NCBI GenBank assembly: GCA_002491905.1
Contig: DKWV01000043.1
Coordinates: 1 to 8,902, forward strand
Origin: Lachnospiraceae bacterium UBA7143
Lineage (GTDB): Bacteria > Bacillota > Clostridia > Lachnospirales > Lachnospiraceae
Direction of reading: 5' to 3'
DNA length: 8,902 bases
In this document: piece by piece, positions 1 to 5,634 of the stretch
Numbering within the stretch: the first letter of the stretch is position 1
Layout of the letters: each line of letters begins with the position of its first letter
Notes under the pieces: model-generated
Told to the model about the DNA's origin: nothing
Database searches by the model: none
What the model saw: only the letters and a program-made list of their open reading frames with translations
Program-made: the position numbers and the translations under genes

Positions 1-50
1 GTGCCTTTATCGTCTGTGCCGTCAAGACAAAAAAAGTGTGAACATGAAAT

Positions 51-230
51 TTAATAATTTCCACTCTGAATATCCCGTACAATCATGCGTTTTAGCTTAT
101 CCTGCAAGGTTTCTCTGCTTGTTTCGCTAAAGTGGCACGTCACAAAGTAGGTCGTTCTGCCTATGGTCTTTACAAAGTGCGGTCGGCGTTCCTGTGCCTG
201 TTGGTTCTCATTATTTTTTGGCATATACAT
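51..230 (-). CDS. tnpW: TnpW-like small transposon protein
   Basis: A 59-residue protein that I recognise as resembling the small TnpW-type proteins of Tn4451-like elements carrying serine recombinases. Its role is not known. The N-terminus is polar and probably disordered (KNNENQQAQERRP). It is followed by a compact core with HFVKTIGRTTYFV (about residues 18-30) and a basic helix LQDKLKRMIVRDI (about 42-54). ATG at 230 has an AAAGGAG Shine-Dalgarno at 235-241 with a 4-nt gap; the in-frame ATG at 224 would have a 10-nt gap, so either start is possible. No signal peptide or membrane segment is seen. A structured leader lies upstream at 253-280. In related elements such a gene sits close to a recombinase, so the gene beyond the left edge may be one; that is inference. 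Confidence 0.75.
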   Translation of the reverse strand: MYMPKNNENQQAQERRPHFVKTIGRTTYFVTCHFSETSRETLQDKLKRMIVRDIQSGNY

Positions 231-252
231 AAATCTCCTTTACATGAAAAGA

Positions 253-280
253 GGGCATACAGAGTAATCTCCATACGCCC
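253..280 (-). promoter_or_regulatory. Leader hairpin upstream of the TnpW-like gene
   Basis: An inverted repeat with 12-nt arms (GGGCGTATGGAG and CTCTGTATGCCC on the minus strand) and a 4-nt loop ATTA. In minus-strand RNA all 12 positions pair, three of them as G-U; in plus-strand RNA these three become A-C mismatches. The structure is therefore best explained as a feature of the minus-strand transcript. It ends 12 nt before the Shine-Dalgarno and is followed by the modest T-rich stretch TCTTTT. It could be an attenuator, a weak terminator or a translation-control element. Confidence 0.6.
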
Positions 281-320
281 GCTGTTGTTAGTGGCTGTCT
301 GTTCCCTTATCCGCATGAAA

Positions 321-349
321 TTGACATTGCGGTTTCCGGCATATATACT
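321..349 (+). promoter_or_regulatory. Strong sigma-A type promoter for the regulator remnant
   Basis: TTGACA at 321-326, a 17-nt spacer and TATACT at 344-349 match the primary sigma-factor consensus closely. It points at the decayed regulator starting at 428, leaving a leader of about 70 nt. The promoter is much better preserved than the gene it serves, which suggests the gene decayed recently or that the transcript has another use. Confidence 0.7.
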
Positions 350-427
350 TGTTGCTTACTGTCAAATAAAGGTAAACAGGGCAGAAAAAATGTTGTATCA
401 ATGCAACGGATAAGAGAGGTAATAAGC

Positions 428-726
428 ATGGGAAAAATGATAGTGCTGACGTTTTCGGACAGTGAGGAAACAATCTTTAAGAGGGCGGTTTCCCTCTTAG
501 CAGACGAATTACAGATTGAAGCGGAACAACAACCTGTTTCCTTGCCTGTATTGTCCTTTCAAGGTGGAAATACTGCAACATCAGCGCAGGGTGTTGCGGG
601 ATAGGAGAGATGTGCGCCTTACTCGGATTGGGCCGGATTGTAAAAACCCGACTTATCTGAAAACGGTGTTAGGTAGGCGTTGGGTACAAGTTCAGTGCTG
701 ACGCTACAGAAAACGGTACTTTGTAG
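428..726 (+). pseudogene. Decayed OmpR-type winged-helix transcriptional regulator
   Basis: The ATG at 428 has an upstream AGAGAGG and begins a protein with MIVLTFSDSEETIFKRAVS, but the reading frame closes at 602-604. The rest is found in other frames. From about 564 a second frame reads VEILQHQRRVLRDRRDVRLT, the start of an OmpR-type DNA-binding domain, then jumps straight to PDCKNPTYLKTVLG. From 676 a third frame reads GVGYKF, the usual end of such a domain, and stops at 724-726. Removing one G near 562 restores the first junction. The second break fits a duplicated TAGG (TAGGTAGG, about 670-677). Roughly 50 codons, including the recognition helix, are missing near 630. Family membership is firm from the two ends of the domain; a functional product is very unlikely. 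Confidence 0.8.
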
Positions 727-749
727 AACGTTCTTTTTCTAACTTTGGG

Positions 750-788
750 CAAAAAATATGCACCATGCTAATCTTCACATGGTGCATA
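750..788 (-). terminator. Rho-independent terminator of the secreted-protein unit
   Basis: Perfect 11-bp inverted repeat (757-767 with 778-788, arm TATGCACCATG) with a 10-nt loop, followed on the minus strand by TTTTTT (751-756). It lies 28 nt after the stop of the gene at 817. There is no T-run on the plus-strand side, so it acts for minus-strand transcription. Confidence 0.8.
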
Positions 789-816
789 CTCCCGTAACAA
801 TTTACGCACAACAAAA

Positions 817-1380
817 TTATTTACTACGCAAAAGACCTCTGTTGATTGCGCCGTACAAGTCTGTTCCATTTTGCTCCTTATTCCCTGTCAGAAGCTTTTC
901 CAATTTTTCCAGAAAAGATACATAAAACTGCCTTTCCTTTACAAGTGCCTGTTGTTCTTCAATACTTATAACCCGATTAGGTTCTAGAGGATGGTCAAAA
1001 TCATATAAAGCTTTTTGAGTAGCCCGCATTGCAGACTCCACGGAATTACCCAAAATGTCCGTACTATTCGACAACCCGTAATAATGGGCTATAATTTGCT
1101 GTATGTGCATATCTGTTATATGAGTCCGTCCATTCTTAGTTTCACCCAATCCGTTTACTCCAACTTCTTTCACTGTCTCCATCCAAGCATCTTTTACAGA
1201 TTGTGGAGCATTCGGTCCAGCACTCTGTAGCACACGTTCCTCAAAATCCGTTGCCGCTTCATCTCGAAGCCGTTCTTCATTCTTTTCGGTTACATATTGT
1301 GCAAATGTAGGAGTCCCGTTACTTTTCTGCATATTTTCGTATGATATGATATTCTGCCGATAATTAGAATTAACCTGCAT
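817..1380 (-). CDS. Hypothetical cytosolic-looking protein paired with a secreted protein
   Basis: A 187-residue protein that I do not recognise with confidence; it may belong to one of the Firmicute DUF families that start with a short MQVNSNY-type segment (DUF3879 was considered, from memory only). It has no signal peptide, no membrane segment, and is charged and probably mostly helical. The middle, about residues 58-95 (SVKDAWMETVKEVGVNGLGE and then HITDMHIQQIIAHYYG), looks like a compact domain. The C-terminal third (EQQALVKERQFYVSFLEKLEKLL) could form a coiled coil. The start at 1380 is chosen because GGGGG (1389-1393) lies 8 nt upstream; the longer frame to 1437 would overlap the upstream gene by 37 nt without a ribosome site. 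It is the second gene of a pair with the secreted protein 20 nt upstream and ends before a terminator. Confidence 0.7.
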   Translation of the reverse strand: MQVNSNYRQNIISYENMQKSNGTPTFAQYVTEKNEERLRDEAATDFEERVLQSAGPNAPQSVKDAWMETVKEVGVNGLGETKNGRTHITDMHIQQIIAHYYGLSNSTDILGNSVESAMRATQKALYDFDHPLEPNRVISIEEQQALVKERQFYVSFLEKLEKLLTGNKEQNGTDLYGAINRGLLRSK

Positions 1381-1400
1381 ATACGCTACCCCCATACAGC

Positions 1401-1868
1401 TTAATGTATATAAAAAGTAATATTCATTGTATTCCACGGTGAATTTGCAGATTTGGAACTAGCCTTAAATGTTCCGGCTTCAAAACCATAGCTGTTCTCA
1501 TATCTCCAAACGCAAGCCCATCCATCGATTATACGATCATTATCAAGGTCTATCGCTTTTTTAGATTTCAAGGTCATATTAGTGCTGTTAAGAGTGGCTG
1601 AGCGTGTTTTTGCATACCCGATCTCAATCGTTTCAACTTCCAACCAAGTCCCGCCGTGATCCAATGTTGTACCAACCTGCGCAAATGACCCCGAACGTTG
1701 AATAACTTCTGTTCCACCTTTTTCAGAAGATACGGAATACACATAAAACTGTGTCAATGCAGGAGCCGCATCACGCGGTTGTATTTCCGCAGCACTTACA
1801 GGAATAACATTAGCAACCAACAACGTACTAACCAACATAACACTTAATAACTTTTTGAATTTTTTCAT
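1401..1868 (-). CDS. Small secreted protein of unknown function
   Basis: A 155-residue protein with a classical Sec signal peptide: basic MKKFKK, a hydrophobic stretch LLSVMLVSTLLVANVIPV and a likely signal-peptidase I site after VSA or SAA (about residue 26-27). The mature part is about 128 residues, rich in Thr, Ser, Gly and aromatic residues with a beta-strand-like pattern, one Cys (in GWACVWRYE) and no cell-wall sorting signal or lipobox. I know no family for it. It is not a lactococcin-972-like protein as far as I can see, although an exported effector or bacteriocin-like role cannot be excluded. The start has AAAGGA (1879-1884) 10 nt upstream. It heads a two-gene unit and the composition is AT-rich compared with the relaxase, consistent with separately acquired cargo. 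Confidence 0.75.
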   Translation of the reverse strand: MKKFKKLLSVMLVSTLLVANVIPVSAAEIQPRDAAPALTQFYVYSVSSEKGGTEVIQRSGSFAQVGTTLDHGGTWLEVETIEIGYAKTRSATLNSTNMTLKSKKAIDLDNDRIIDGWACVWRYENSYGFEAGTFKASSKSANSPWNTMNITFYIH

Positions 1869-1892
1869 TTTTCACTCATCCTTTCTATAGTT

Positions 1893-1920
1893 AAAATATC
1901 TAATCAGCCTCGCATATCAA
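1893..1920 (-). promoter_or_regulatory. Candidate promoter of the secreted-protein unit
   Basis: On the minus strand TTGATA (1915-1920), a 16-nt spacer and TATTTT (1893-1898) resemble a sigma-A promoter. It would give a very short leader before the Shine-Dalgarno at 1879-1884. The surrounding 1921-2102 is AT-rich non-coding DNA in which I see no better match and no convincing terminator for the relaxase gene. Confidence 0.3.
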
Positions 1921-2102
1921 TATGTTGTGTTATCTTTCTTGTTTTATATAAATCTGATTACCCCCTTTCACACACTTTCCACAAATATAGATATGCGTAA
2001 CTGAATGATTTACTTTGTAATTATCCACTATCTCACTTTATACTCATATTATTTATCGGTCAGAAAATGAATATTTTAATATATTTCCATCCAAGATTCA
2101 CT

Positions 2103-3599
2103 TTATAATGACATATCATGCGCCTTTGACCTCTCCTTTCTCTGCTCTGTCGGCGGTATTGCCTGCTCTACACAACGCTTGACGGTTTCAGCTTCAGCAA
2201 CTTCATCTTTCAGCTTGCGCATTTCCCGATAAAGGCGGTCTTTCTGTGCGGTTAGGTCTGCAACCTCAGCTTTCCACGCTTTCGGTCTTAGCTTGGTGTC
2301 GCTCCCTAAATGCTCTTTCAGATACCTTTCCGCTCGGTCATACAGTGCAAGTTCGGTGCGGTAGCGTTCCGCATAATCCTCCTGCTTTTTCGGCTTGGTC
2401 TGTTTGTATGCCTTGTGGTAATCCCGATACTGGAGATAGTTTTCCGCTTGGTCTATCAGTTCTTTTCGCTCATGGAGTAGCTTTTCTGTCTGCTTTATCT
2501 CGCTGTTGGTATTCCAGTACCGTTTTTTCATTTTCGATAGCGTTTCCTGCAACTCGGACAGGGTGGAAATGTTATTGACCTGTAAGAAGCTGACCGCCTT
2601 TGCAAAGGTTTTCAAATCCCGTATTTTCCCGTAACGGCTGTCTGGCTGTCCTGCCTGTTGCATGGCGGTATTCAGCAGTTCAAGGAGTGTGGGCGGCTGT
2701 GGGGAATGGATAGGAACGGAATGGAATGGATTGATGGATTGGCTGTCTTTTTCTGCCGACTTTTCCTTTACCCATTTTTCCAGTCCGGCAATCCGGCGTT
2801 TGACTTCTTTCAACAGCCTGTTCTGTTCCCTTATCTGACGGTTTTTCTCGCCTTTCTCGGTCACAATGCCCTTGCGCTCCATTTGGGTAGCGGCTACGCC
2901 CATGTGTACGGTCGGTATCTGTTCTATGCCCTGTCGCTCGTAGGAACGGTGGTCTATCCTCTGCGGGATATTCTGCTCCGCAAGGTACTTGTTCGTAACG
3001 TCTGCCCATGCCCGCCGCCACACTTCGGCTTTGCCTTTGTCATTCCAGTCCATAAGGTCAATCTTTCTTACTTTGTAATTCCCGCTTTTTAGTTTTATCC
3101 GCTGACCGTTTTTGTCTAAGATGTATTCCTTTTTTGATTTCGCGCCCCATTCGCCGGACTGTTCCAGTGGTCGCATGGTTAGCATGATGTGGGCGTGCGG
3201 GTTTCCGTTGTTCTTGTCATGGATAGCTATGTCCGCACACATTCCGGCAGACACAAAGTTGTCCTGCACATACTCACGCACAAGCCGTATCTGCTGTTCC
3301 CTGTCAAGCTCTCTTGGGAGTGCGGCTTCAATCTCCCTTGCAAGCTGTGAGTTCTTTGCTTTCTCGATTTTTTCTACGGCGTTCCAAAGGGTGGAACGGT
3401 CTGCAAATTCGGGCGGGGCGTGGGGCGGCAGTAGTATCTCTGTATGCACAATGCCCTTTTTCCTCGTATAGTCATGGGTAATCCCGTCATACTCGTTTGT
3501 GATTTTTTCCCCGCTTCGGTAAGCGGCTGAACCAACCGCTGACAGTTGGCTTTCCGCCCCTCGGCTGAATATATTGATAGTGCAATGGTAAATCGCCAC
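2103..3599 (-). CDS. mobL: MobA/MobL family relaxase (MOBQ type)
   Basis: A 498-residue conjugative relaxase that would nick oriT, stay bound to the 5' end of the transferred strand and rejoin it in the recipient. The start is GTG at 3597-3599, with AAAGGAGG (3608-3615) 8 nt upstream; the protein then begins (V/M)AIYHCTINIFSRG, as in this family, and a longer in-frame extension to 3680 lacks family resemblance. Visible motifs: the AAYRSGE segment with the probable catalytic Tyr27, the LAREIEAALP helix with Glu91, and HDKNNGNPHAHIML with His127, His135 and His137 as the metal-binding HUH set. After about residue 240 the protein is basic and contains helical, coiled-coil-like stretches (about 250-295, 345-385 and 440-480). 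No primase or helicase domain is visible. It lies directly beside the oriT-like region at 3601-3833. Confidence 0.92.
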   Translation of the reverse strand: MAIYHCTINIFSRGAESQLSAVGSAAYRSGEKITNEYDGITHDYTRKKGIVHTEILLPPHAPPEFADRSTLWNAVEKIEKAKNSQLAREIEAALPRELDREQQIRLVREYVQDNFVSAGMCADIAIHDKNNGNPHAHIMLTMRPLEQSGEWGAKSKKEYILDKNGQRIKLKSGNYKVRKIDLMDWNDKGKAEVWRRAWADVTNKYLAEQNIPQRIDHRSYERQGIEQIPTVHMGVAATQMERKGIVTEKGEKNRQIREQNRLLKEVKRRIAGLEKWVKEKSAEKDSQSINPFHSVPIHSPQPPTLLELLNTAMQQAGQPDSRYGKIRDLKTFAKAVSFLQVNNISTLSELQETLSKMKKRYWNTNSEIKQTEKLLHERKELIDQAENYLQYRDYHKAYKQTKPKKQEDYAERYRTELALYDRAERYLKEHLGSDTKLRPKAWKAEVADLTAQKDRLYREMRKLKDEVAEAETVKRCVEQAIPPTEQRKERSKAHDMSL

Positions 3600-3600
3600 G

Positions 3601-3833
3601 CTTTCAGCCTCCTTTCGGGTGGCACATTTTAAACTTTGTGGACAGGCACGCCCCGCACTTTGGGGTGTGCCTGTACGCAAAGTACACTAAGGGGTAGGGC
3701 GGTACGCCCGTAGGGGAATAGTCGTTTCCCCTGTTGGCTGTCGCAAGACAGACAATGCCCTCTGCAAGAGCCCTCGGAGAGCGCACGCACCGGAACGGTG
3801 TATAAGTGCGCCCTTGTCTGAAACAAGGGAGAT
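3601..3833. other. oriT: Origin of transfer (oriT) region with hairpin cluster
   Basis: A 233-nt non-coding stretch between the relaxase and its small partner. The sequence TATAAGTGCGCCCT (3801-3814, plus strand) resembles the nic region of RSF1010/R1162-type MOBQ origins (TAAATGCGCCCT class), so I predict the nick after G3810; that position is by analogy. Just upstream is a small hairpin CACCG-GAA-CGGTG (3788-3800), the usual position of the relaxase-binding repeat. Just after it CCCTTGT/ACAAGGG (3811-3817 with 3823-3829) forms a second stem. Further stems are GGGCG/CGCCC (3697-3709), AGGGGAA/TTCCCCT (3712-3732) and CTGTC-GCAA-GACAG (3738-3751, a GNRA loop). Confidence 0.75.
3642..3674. repeat. 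Long inverted repeat at the relaxase side of oriT
   Basis: Arms ACAGGCACGCCCC (3642-3654) and GGGGTGTGCCTGT (3662-3674) pair at 12 of 13 positions, with a 7-nt loop; the odd position is a G-T pair on the plus strand. No T-run follows on either strand, so it is not an ordinary terminator. It may bind an accessory transfer protein or shape the relaxase-gene leader. Confidence 0.7.
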
Positions 3834-4106
3834 TTAATTCTCCCCCTTTGGCTTTTGCGTCCGGCGTAAAAATTCCTGCGCCTGTGGTGTCTGCAAAGCG
3901 GTTTCAAGCAAGCCTTTTATCTGCTCGTTTGTGTACTGTTCCGGCTGTTCCAACAGGCTTTCCAGTATCGCCCCACGCTCTACAAGGCGGTGCGTCCTTA
4001 TCTTGCGTTCCTCGCTCTTTTTCTGGTTGAGCAGTTTTTTCTTCCTGTTCTGCAACTGCCGTATTTCTTCCTCTGCTTTTGCAATCTGCTCGTTGATGTT
4101 CCCCAT
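3834..4106 (-). CDS. DUF3847-type mobilization accessory protein
   Basis: A 90-residue, highly charged protein resembling the DUF3847 family, which is typically found next to MobA/MobL relaxases. The first half (NEQIAKAEEEIRQLQNRKKK, about residues 4-23, and on to about 40) is a coiled coil. It is followed by the family-like segment THRLVERGAILESLLEQ (about 38-54) and a short helical tail ending in QEFLRRTQKPKGEN. The start has AAAGGAGG (4113-4120) 6 nt upstream. It lies immediately on the other side of oriT from the relaxase and in the same direction, so a role in oriT binding or relaxosome assembly, comparable to MobC, is a reasonable inference rather than a shown fact. The stop is four nt from the oriT stem region. 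Confidence 0.8.
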   Translation of the reverse strand: MGNINEQIAKAEEEIRQLQNRKKKLLNQKKSEERKIRTHRLVERGAILESLLEQPEQYTNEQIKGLLETALQTPQAQEFLRRTQKPKGEN

Positions 4107-4156
4107 GCGTTCCCTCCTTTCTGTGCTGTGGCTGTTTGTAGGATATTTGTGTAAAA

Positions 4157-4192
4157 GAAAAAGACATCTTCTAGTTTGAAAATGTCTTTTTC
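4157..4192. terminator. Bidirectional rho-independent terminator
   Basis: Perfect 11-bp inverted repeat GAAAAAGACAT (4157-4167) with ATGTCTTTTTC (4182-4192), and three more inner pairs (TTC/GAA) after one mismatch. A-rich and T-rich runs form the base of the stem, so it can act on both strands. It lies 28 nt after the stop of the minus-strand operon ending at 4221 and separates that operon from the mobilization genes. Confidence 0.75.
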
Positions 4193-4220
4193 AGATACGC
4201 AACTATTCAATTTTTGGTGG

Positions 4221-4508
4221 TTAGATTTTATTCACTTCCGACATAAGCCGTATGCCGTCATGCAATCCTAATTTGTAAGCAACCTTTCCGTATGCCGCCC
4301 CGTTTGCATTTATGGCAGTAAATACTTTATCAACAATACGTTTTTGCTTCCTATCCAGTCCGGCTTTTTCCAGTTCACTATATGCCATGTTCTGCTCTTT
4401 CAGCGTGGCGCGGTAATAGCTGTCTATTTTTGCGGCTCTGTCTAAGGCTTTAATCGTCCTTATCCTTGCAAGTAATTCTAACAAACTCTTTGTATTTGTT
4501 TTTCTCAT
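4221..4508 (-). CDS. Small hypothetical protein, possibly DUF6809-like
   Basis: A 95-residue, basic, probably all-helical soluble protein. I do not recognise it firmly. The C-terminal part AYGKVAYKLGLHDGIRLMSE (about residues 71-90) has the look of the F/Y-x-LG-x-x-x-G-x-RLM-x-E motif of DUF6809-type proteins found in Firmicute mobile elements; this is a weak, memory-based match. No signal peptide, Cys cluster or catalytic motif is visible. The start has AAAGGGAG (4516-4523) 7 nt upstream. It is the last gene of a three-gene minus-strand operon, 26 nt after the preceding stop, and precedes a strong terminator. Confidence 0.7.
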   Translation of the reverse strand: MRKTNTKSLLELLARIRTIKALDRAAKIDSYYRATLKEQNMAYSELEKAGLDRKQKRIVDKVFTAINANGAAYGKVAYKLGLHDGIRLMSEVNKI

Positions 4509-4534
4509 GTTTGTACTCCCTTTGCAAAATCCTG

Positions 4535-4921
4535 TTAAAGTTCCACAAGCAAATTGTCAACTCCCGTCTTTTCAGCAAAATAAAATCGTTTGTCTAAAAG
4601 TTCTTTTCGCTTTTCTTCCGGCAGACATTTTAGTATGTCGTCATAATCCATATCCGCCATAGGTGTGTCTGATGACAGATTGATAAGCTGTGTATGTAAC
4701 CATTCGTCCCAAAGGTCATCAAACAGACTTTTGCTGTTATAATAGCTGTCCATAGTATCAAAGCCAAAAGGGAACTTAAAATATTGCAATTTAACAAAAC
4801 CGTATTTACCGGCATTAAGGATAATTAACCCCTCATTGTCGAACAGTTCAGAAAATGTGTCTGCGACCTTTTGACAGTTTATTATTTCCTCGTCTGTAAT
4901 ATATGTTTTGGCTTTATCCAT
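4535..4921 (-). CDS. Hypothetical acidic protein, translationally coupled
   Basis: A 128-residue acidic protein without signal peptide or membrane segment, which I do not recognise. It contains ITDEEIINCQKVADTFSELF (about residues 8-27), a central aromatic segment KLQYFKFPFGFDTMDSYYNS (about 44-63) and DDLWDEWLHTQLINL (about 67-81), then a conserved-looking acidic helix DYDDILKCLPEEKRKELLDK. Size and acidity would suit an immunity, antitoxin or DNA-mimic protein, but no motif proves this. The start at 4921 is chosen because GGGAGG lies 4 nt upstream, whereas the longer frame to 4933 would place that site inside the gene. The ATG overlaps the stop of the upstream gene by 8 nt, which indicates translational coupling. 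Confidence 0.7.
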   Translation of the reverse strand: MDKAKTYITDEEIINCQKVADTFSELFDNEGLIILNAGKYGFVKLQYFKFPFGFDTMDSYYNSKSLFDDLWDEWLHTQLINLSSDTPMADMDYDDILKCLPEEKRKELLDKRFYFAEKTGVDNLLVEL

Positions 4922-5108
4922 AGTTCCTCCCATAATCTTCTACCTTGCGGCACTCGACTTCAAATATATTTCCGTCTTGAAGCAAAACTGTGAATATGCC
5001 TTTTTTATCATTTGTTTCAATGTCCCTTATTCCTATCTCATCTGCGTCGTTCAGTAAATCAAAAACTTTATCTTTGAGGTAATCAAGTTTTTTGTTCCTC
5101 GTTTTCAT
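4914..5108 (-). CDS. Small hypothetical protein heading a three-gene operon
   Basis: A 64-residue protein of unknown function. A basic helical N-terminus (KTRNKKLDYLKDKVFDLLND) is followed by what looks like a small beta unit (GIFTVLLQDGNIFEVECRKV, about residues 37-56). No export signal. The start has AAAGGAG (5113-5119) 4 nt upstream. It is the first gene of the unit 5108-4221 and is transcribed away from the HTH regulators, so the palindromes at 5126-5159 lie in its promoter/leader, and it is a likely target of those regulators. Confidence 0.7.
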   Translation of the reverse strand: MKTRNKKLDYLKDKVFDLLNDADEIGIRDIETNDKKGIFTVLLQDGNIFEVECRKVEDYGRNYG

Positions 5109-5125
5109 TCTTCTCCTTTCTTTGA

Positions 5126-5137
5126 AAACATATGTTT
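5126..5137. promoter_or_regulatory. Palindromic putative operator, copy 1
   Basis: AAACATATGTTT is a perfect 12-bp palindrome between the Shine-Dalgarno of the gene at 5108 and the candidate -10 at 5149-5154. A near-identical site (AAACGTATGTTT, 5517-5528) occupies the same relative place upstream of the second HTH gene. Conservation in a duplicated control region argues for regulator binding; direct binding is inference. Confidence 0.5.
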
Positions 5138-5145
5138 CTATTACT

Positions 5146-5159
5146 AGTATTATAATACT
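5146..5159. promoter_or_regulatory. Symmetric -10 element of a divergent control region
   Basis: AGTATTATAATACT is a perfect 14-bp palindrome that contains TATAAT on both strands. On the minus strand it is well placed as the -10 of the operon beginning at 5108, although the matching -35 (TTTTTG, 5172-5177) is poor, which would fit a regulated promoter. The symmetry may equally be an operator for an HTH dimer. Confidence 0.45.
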
Positions 5160-5186
5160 TGTTGCAGATTACAAAAACACTATAAC
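5159..5186 (+). promoter_or_regulatory. Candidate promoter of the first HTH regulator
   Basis: TTGTTG (5159-5164), a 16-nt spacer and TATAAC (5181-5186). The same geometry is kept in the second control region (TTGTTT at 5550-5555, TACAAC at 5572-5577), which supports it as a real, modest promoter. Its -35 directly adjoins the symmetric element at 5146-5159. Confidence 0.45.
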
Positions 5187-5246
5187 AAGTTTAAAATAGA
5201 ATTGCAAGAAAAACAGATTTTAATTTATCGACAGGAGATGACAAAA

Positions 5247-5495
5247 ATGGACAAACTGGATAAAGAATATGGACAGTTAAAAATACGTTTGTCTGAACTG
5301 ATAAAGGACAGAGGACTTAACAGAAATCAAGTGTCTATCAAGGCGGCAATGAACTGGAAACAAGTAGATAGATATTGTGACAACGATATTTCCCGCCTTG
5401 ACATATTTGTTTTATGCAAACTATGTACAGCTTTAGAGTGTAATATCCAAGACTTATTATTATTTATTCCTGCTGATAATAAGCCGGACGGATAG
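5247..5495 (+). CDS. Cro/C1-type HTH regulator, copy 1
   Basis: An 82-residue single-domain DNA-binding protein of the XRE (Cro/C1, HTH_26-like) type. The helix-turn-helix lies at about residues 25-50: KDRGLNRNQVSIKAAMNWKQ, with NWKQVDRY as the recognition part. It is followed by the usual C-terminal pair of helices, SRLDIFVLCKLCTALECNIQ and DLLLFIP. The start at ATG 5247 has AGGAG (5233-5237) 9 nt upstream; upstream in-frame starts (TTG 5202, ATG 5238) are less well placed. Its closest relative is its neighbour at 5635: about 44 of 69 aligned residues are identical by my count. It is divergent from the 5108-4221 operon and probably controls it and itself. Confidence 0.85.
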   Translation: MDKLDKEYGQLKIRLSELIKDRGLNRNQVSIKAAMNWKQVDRYCDNDISRLDIFVLCKLCTALECNIQDLLLFIPADNKPDG

Positions 5496-5516
5496 GGCAT
5501 TTACACGCCCAAGAAA

Positions 5517-5577
5517 AAACGTATGTTTCTGCATTTAGTGTTCTAATACTTGTTTAGGATTACCAAGACTCTACAAC
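5517..5577 (+). promoter_or_regulatory. Duplicated operator and promoter of the second HTH regulator
   Basis: This stretch is a diverged copy of 5126-5186. It has AAACGTATGTTT (5517-5528, one mismatch from a palindrome) followed by TTTCT, CTAATACTTGTT and GGATTACC, and the same -35/-10 geometry (TTGTTT 5550-5555, TACAAC 5572-5577). The symmetric TATAAT palindrome of copy 1 has been lost (here AGTGTTCTAATACT), so a divergent promoter is probably not retained. Confidence 0.5.
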
Positions 5578-5634
5578 AAATATAGAATTAAATTGTTTAA
5601 AACCTACAAGAATACTAATTGCAGAGGTGGAAAA

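Noticed and set aside
321..365. A second TTGACA on the minus strand (360-365) facing the plus-strand promoter
   Set aside because: No -10 lies at an acceptable distance (TATATG would leave a 14-nt spacer), so a minus-strand promoter for the TnpW-like gene is not supported.
132..413. A 93-aa plus-strand reading frame
   Set aside because: It lies antisense to the TnpW-like gene and across its leader and the plus-strand promoter; no ribosome site and no family resemblance.
2246..3471. Several plus-strand open frames of 110-144 codons
   Set aside because: They are antisense to the relaxase gene, have no ribosome sites and show composition typical of shadow frames.
3600..3680. N-terminal extension of the relaxase to an ATG at 3680
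   Set aside because: A GTG at 3597-3599 has an ideal ribosome site, the family's usual N-terminus (xAIYHCTIN) begins there, and the extension would overlap the long inverted repeat of the oriT region.
5495..5510. GGGC/GCCC stem after the first HTH gene as a terminator
   Set aside because: Only 4 bp and followed by A-rich rather than T-rich sequence on the plus strand.
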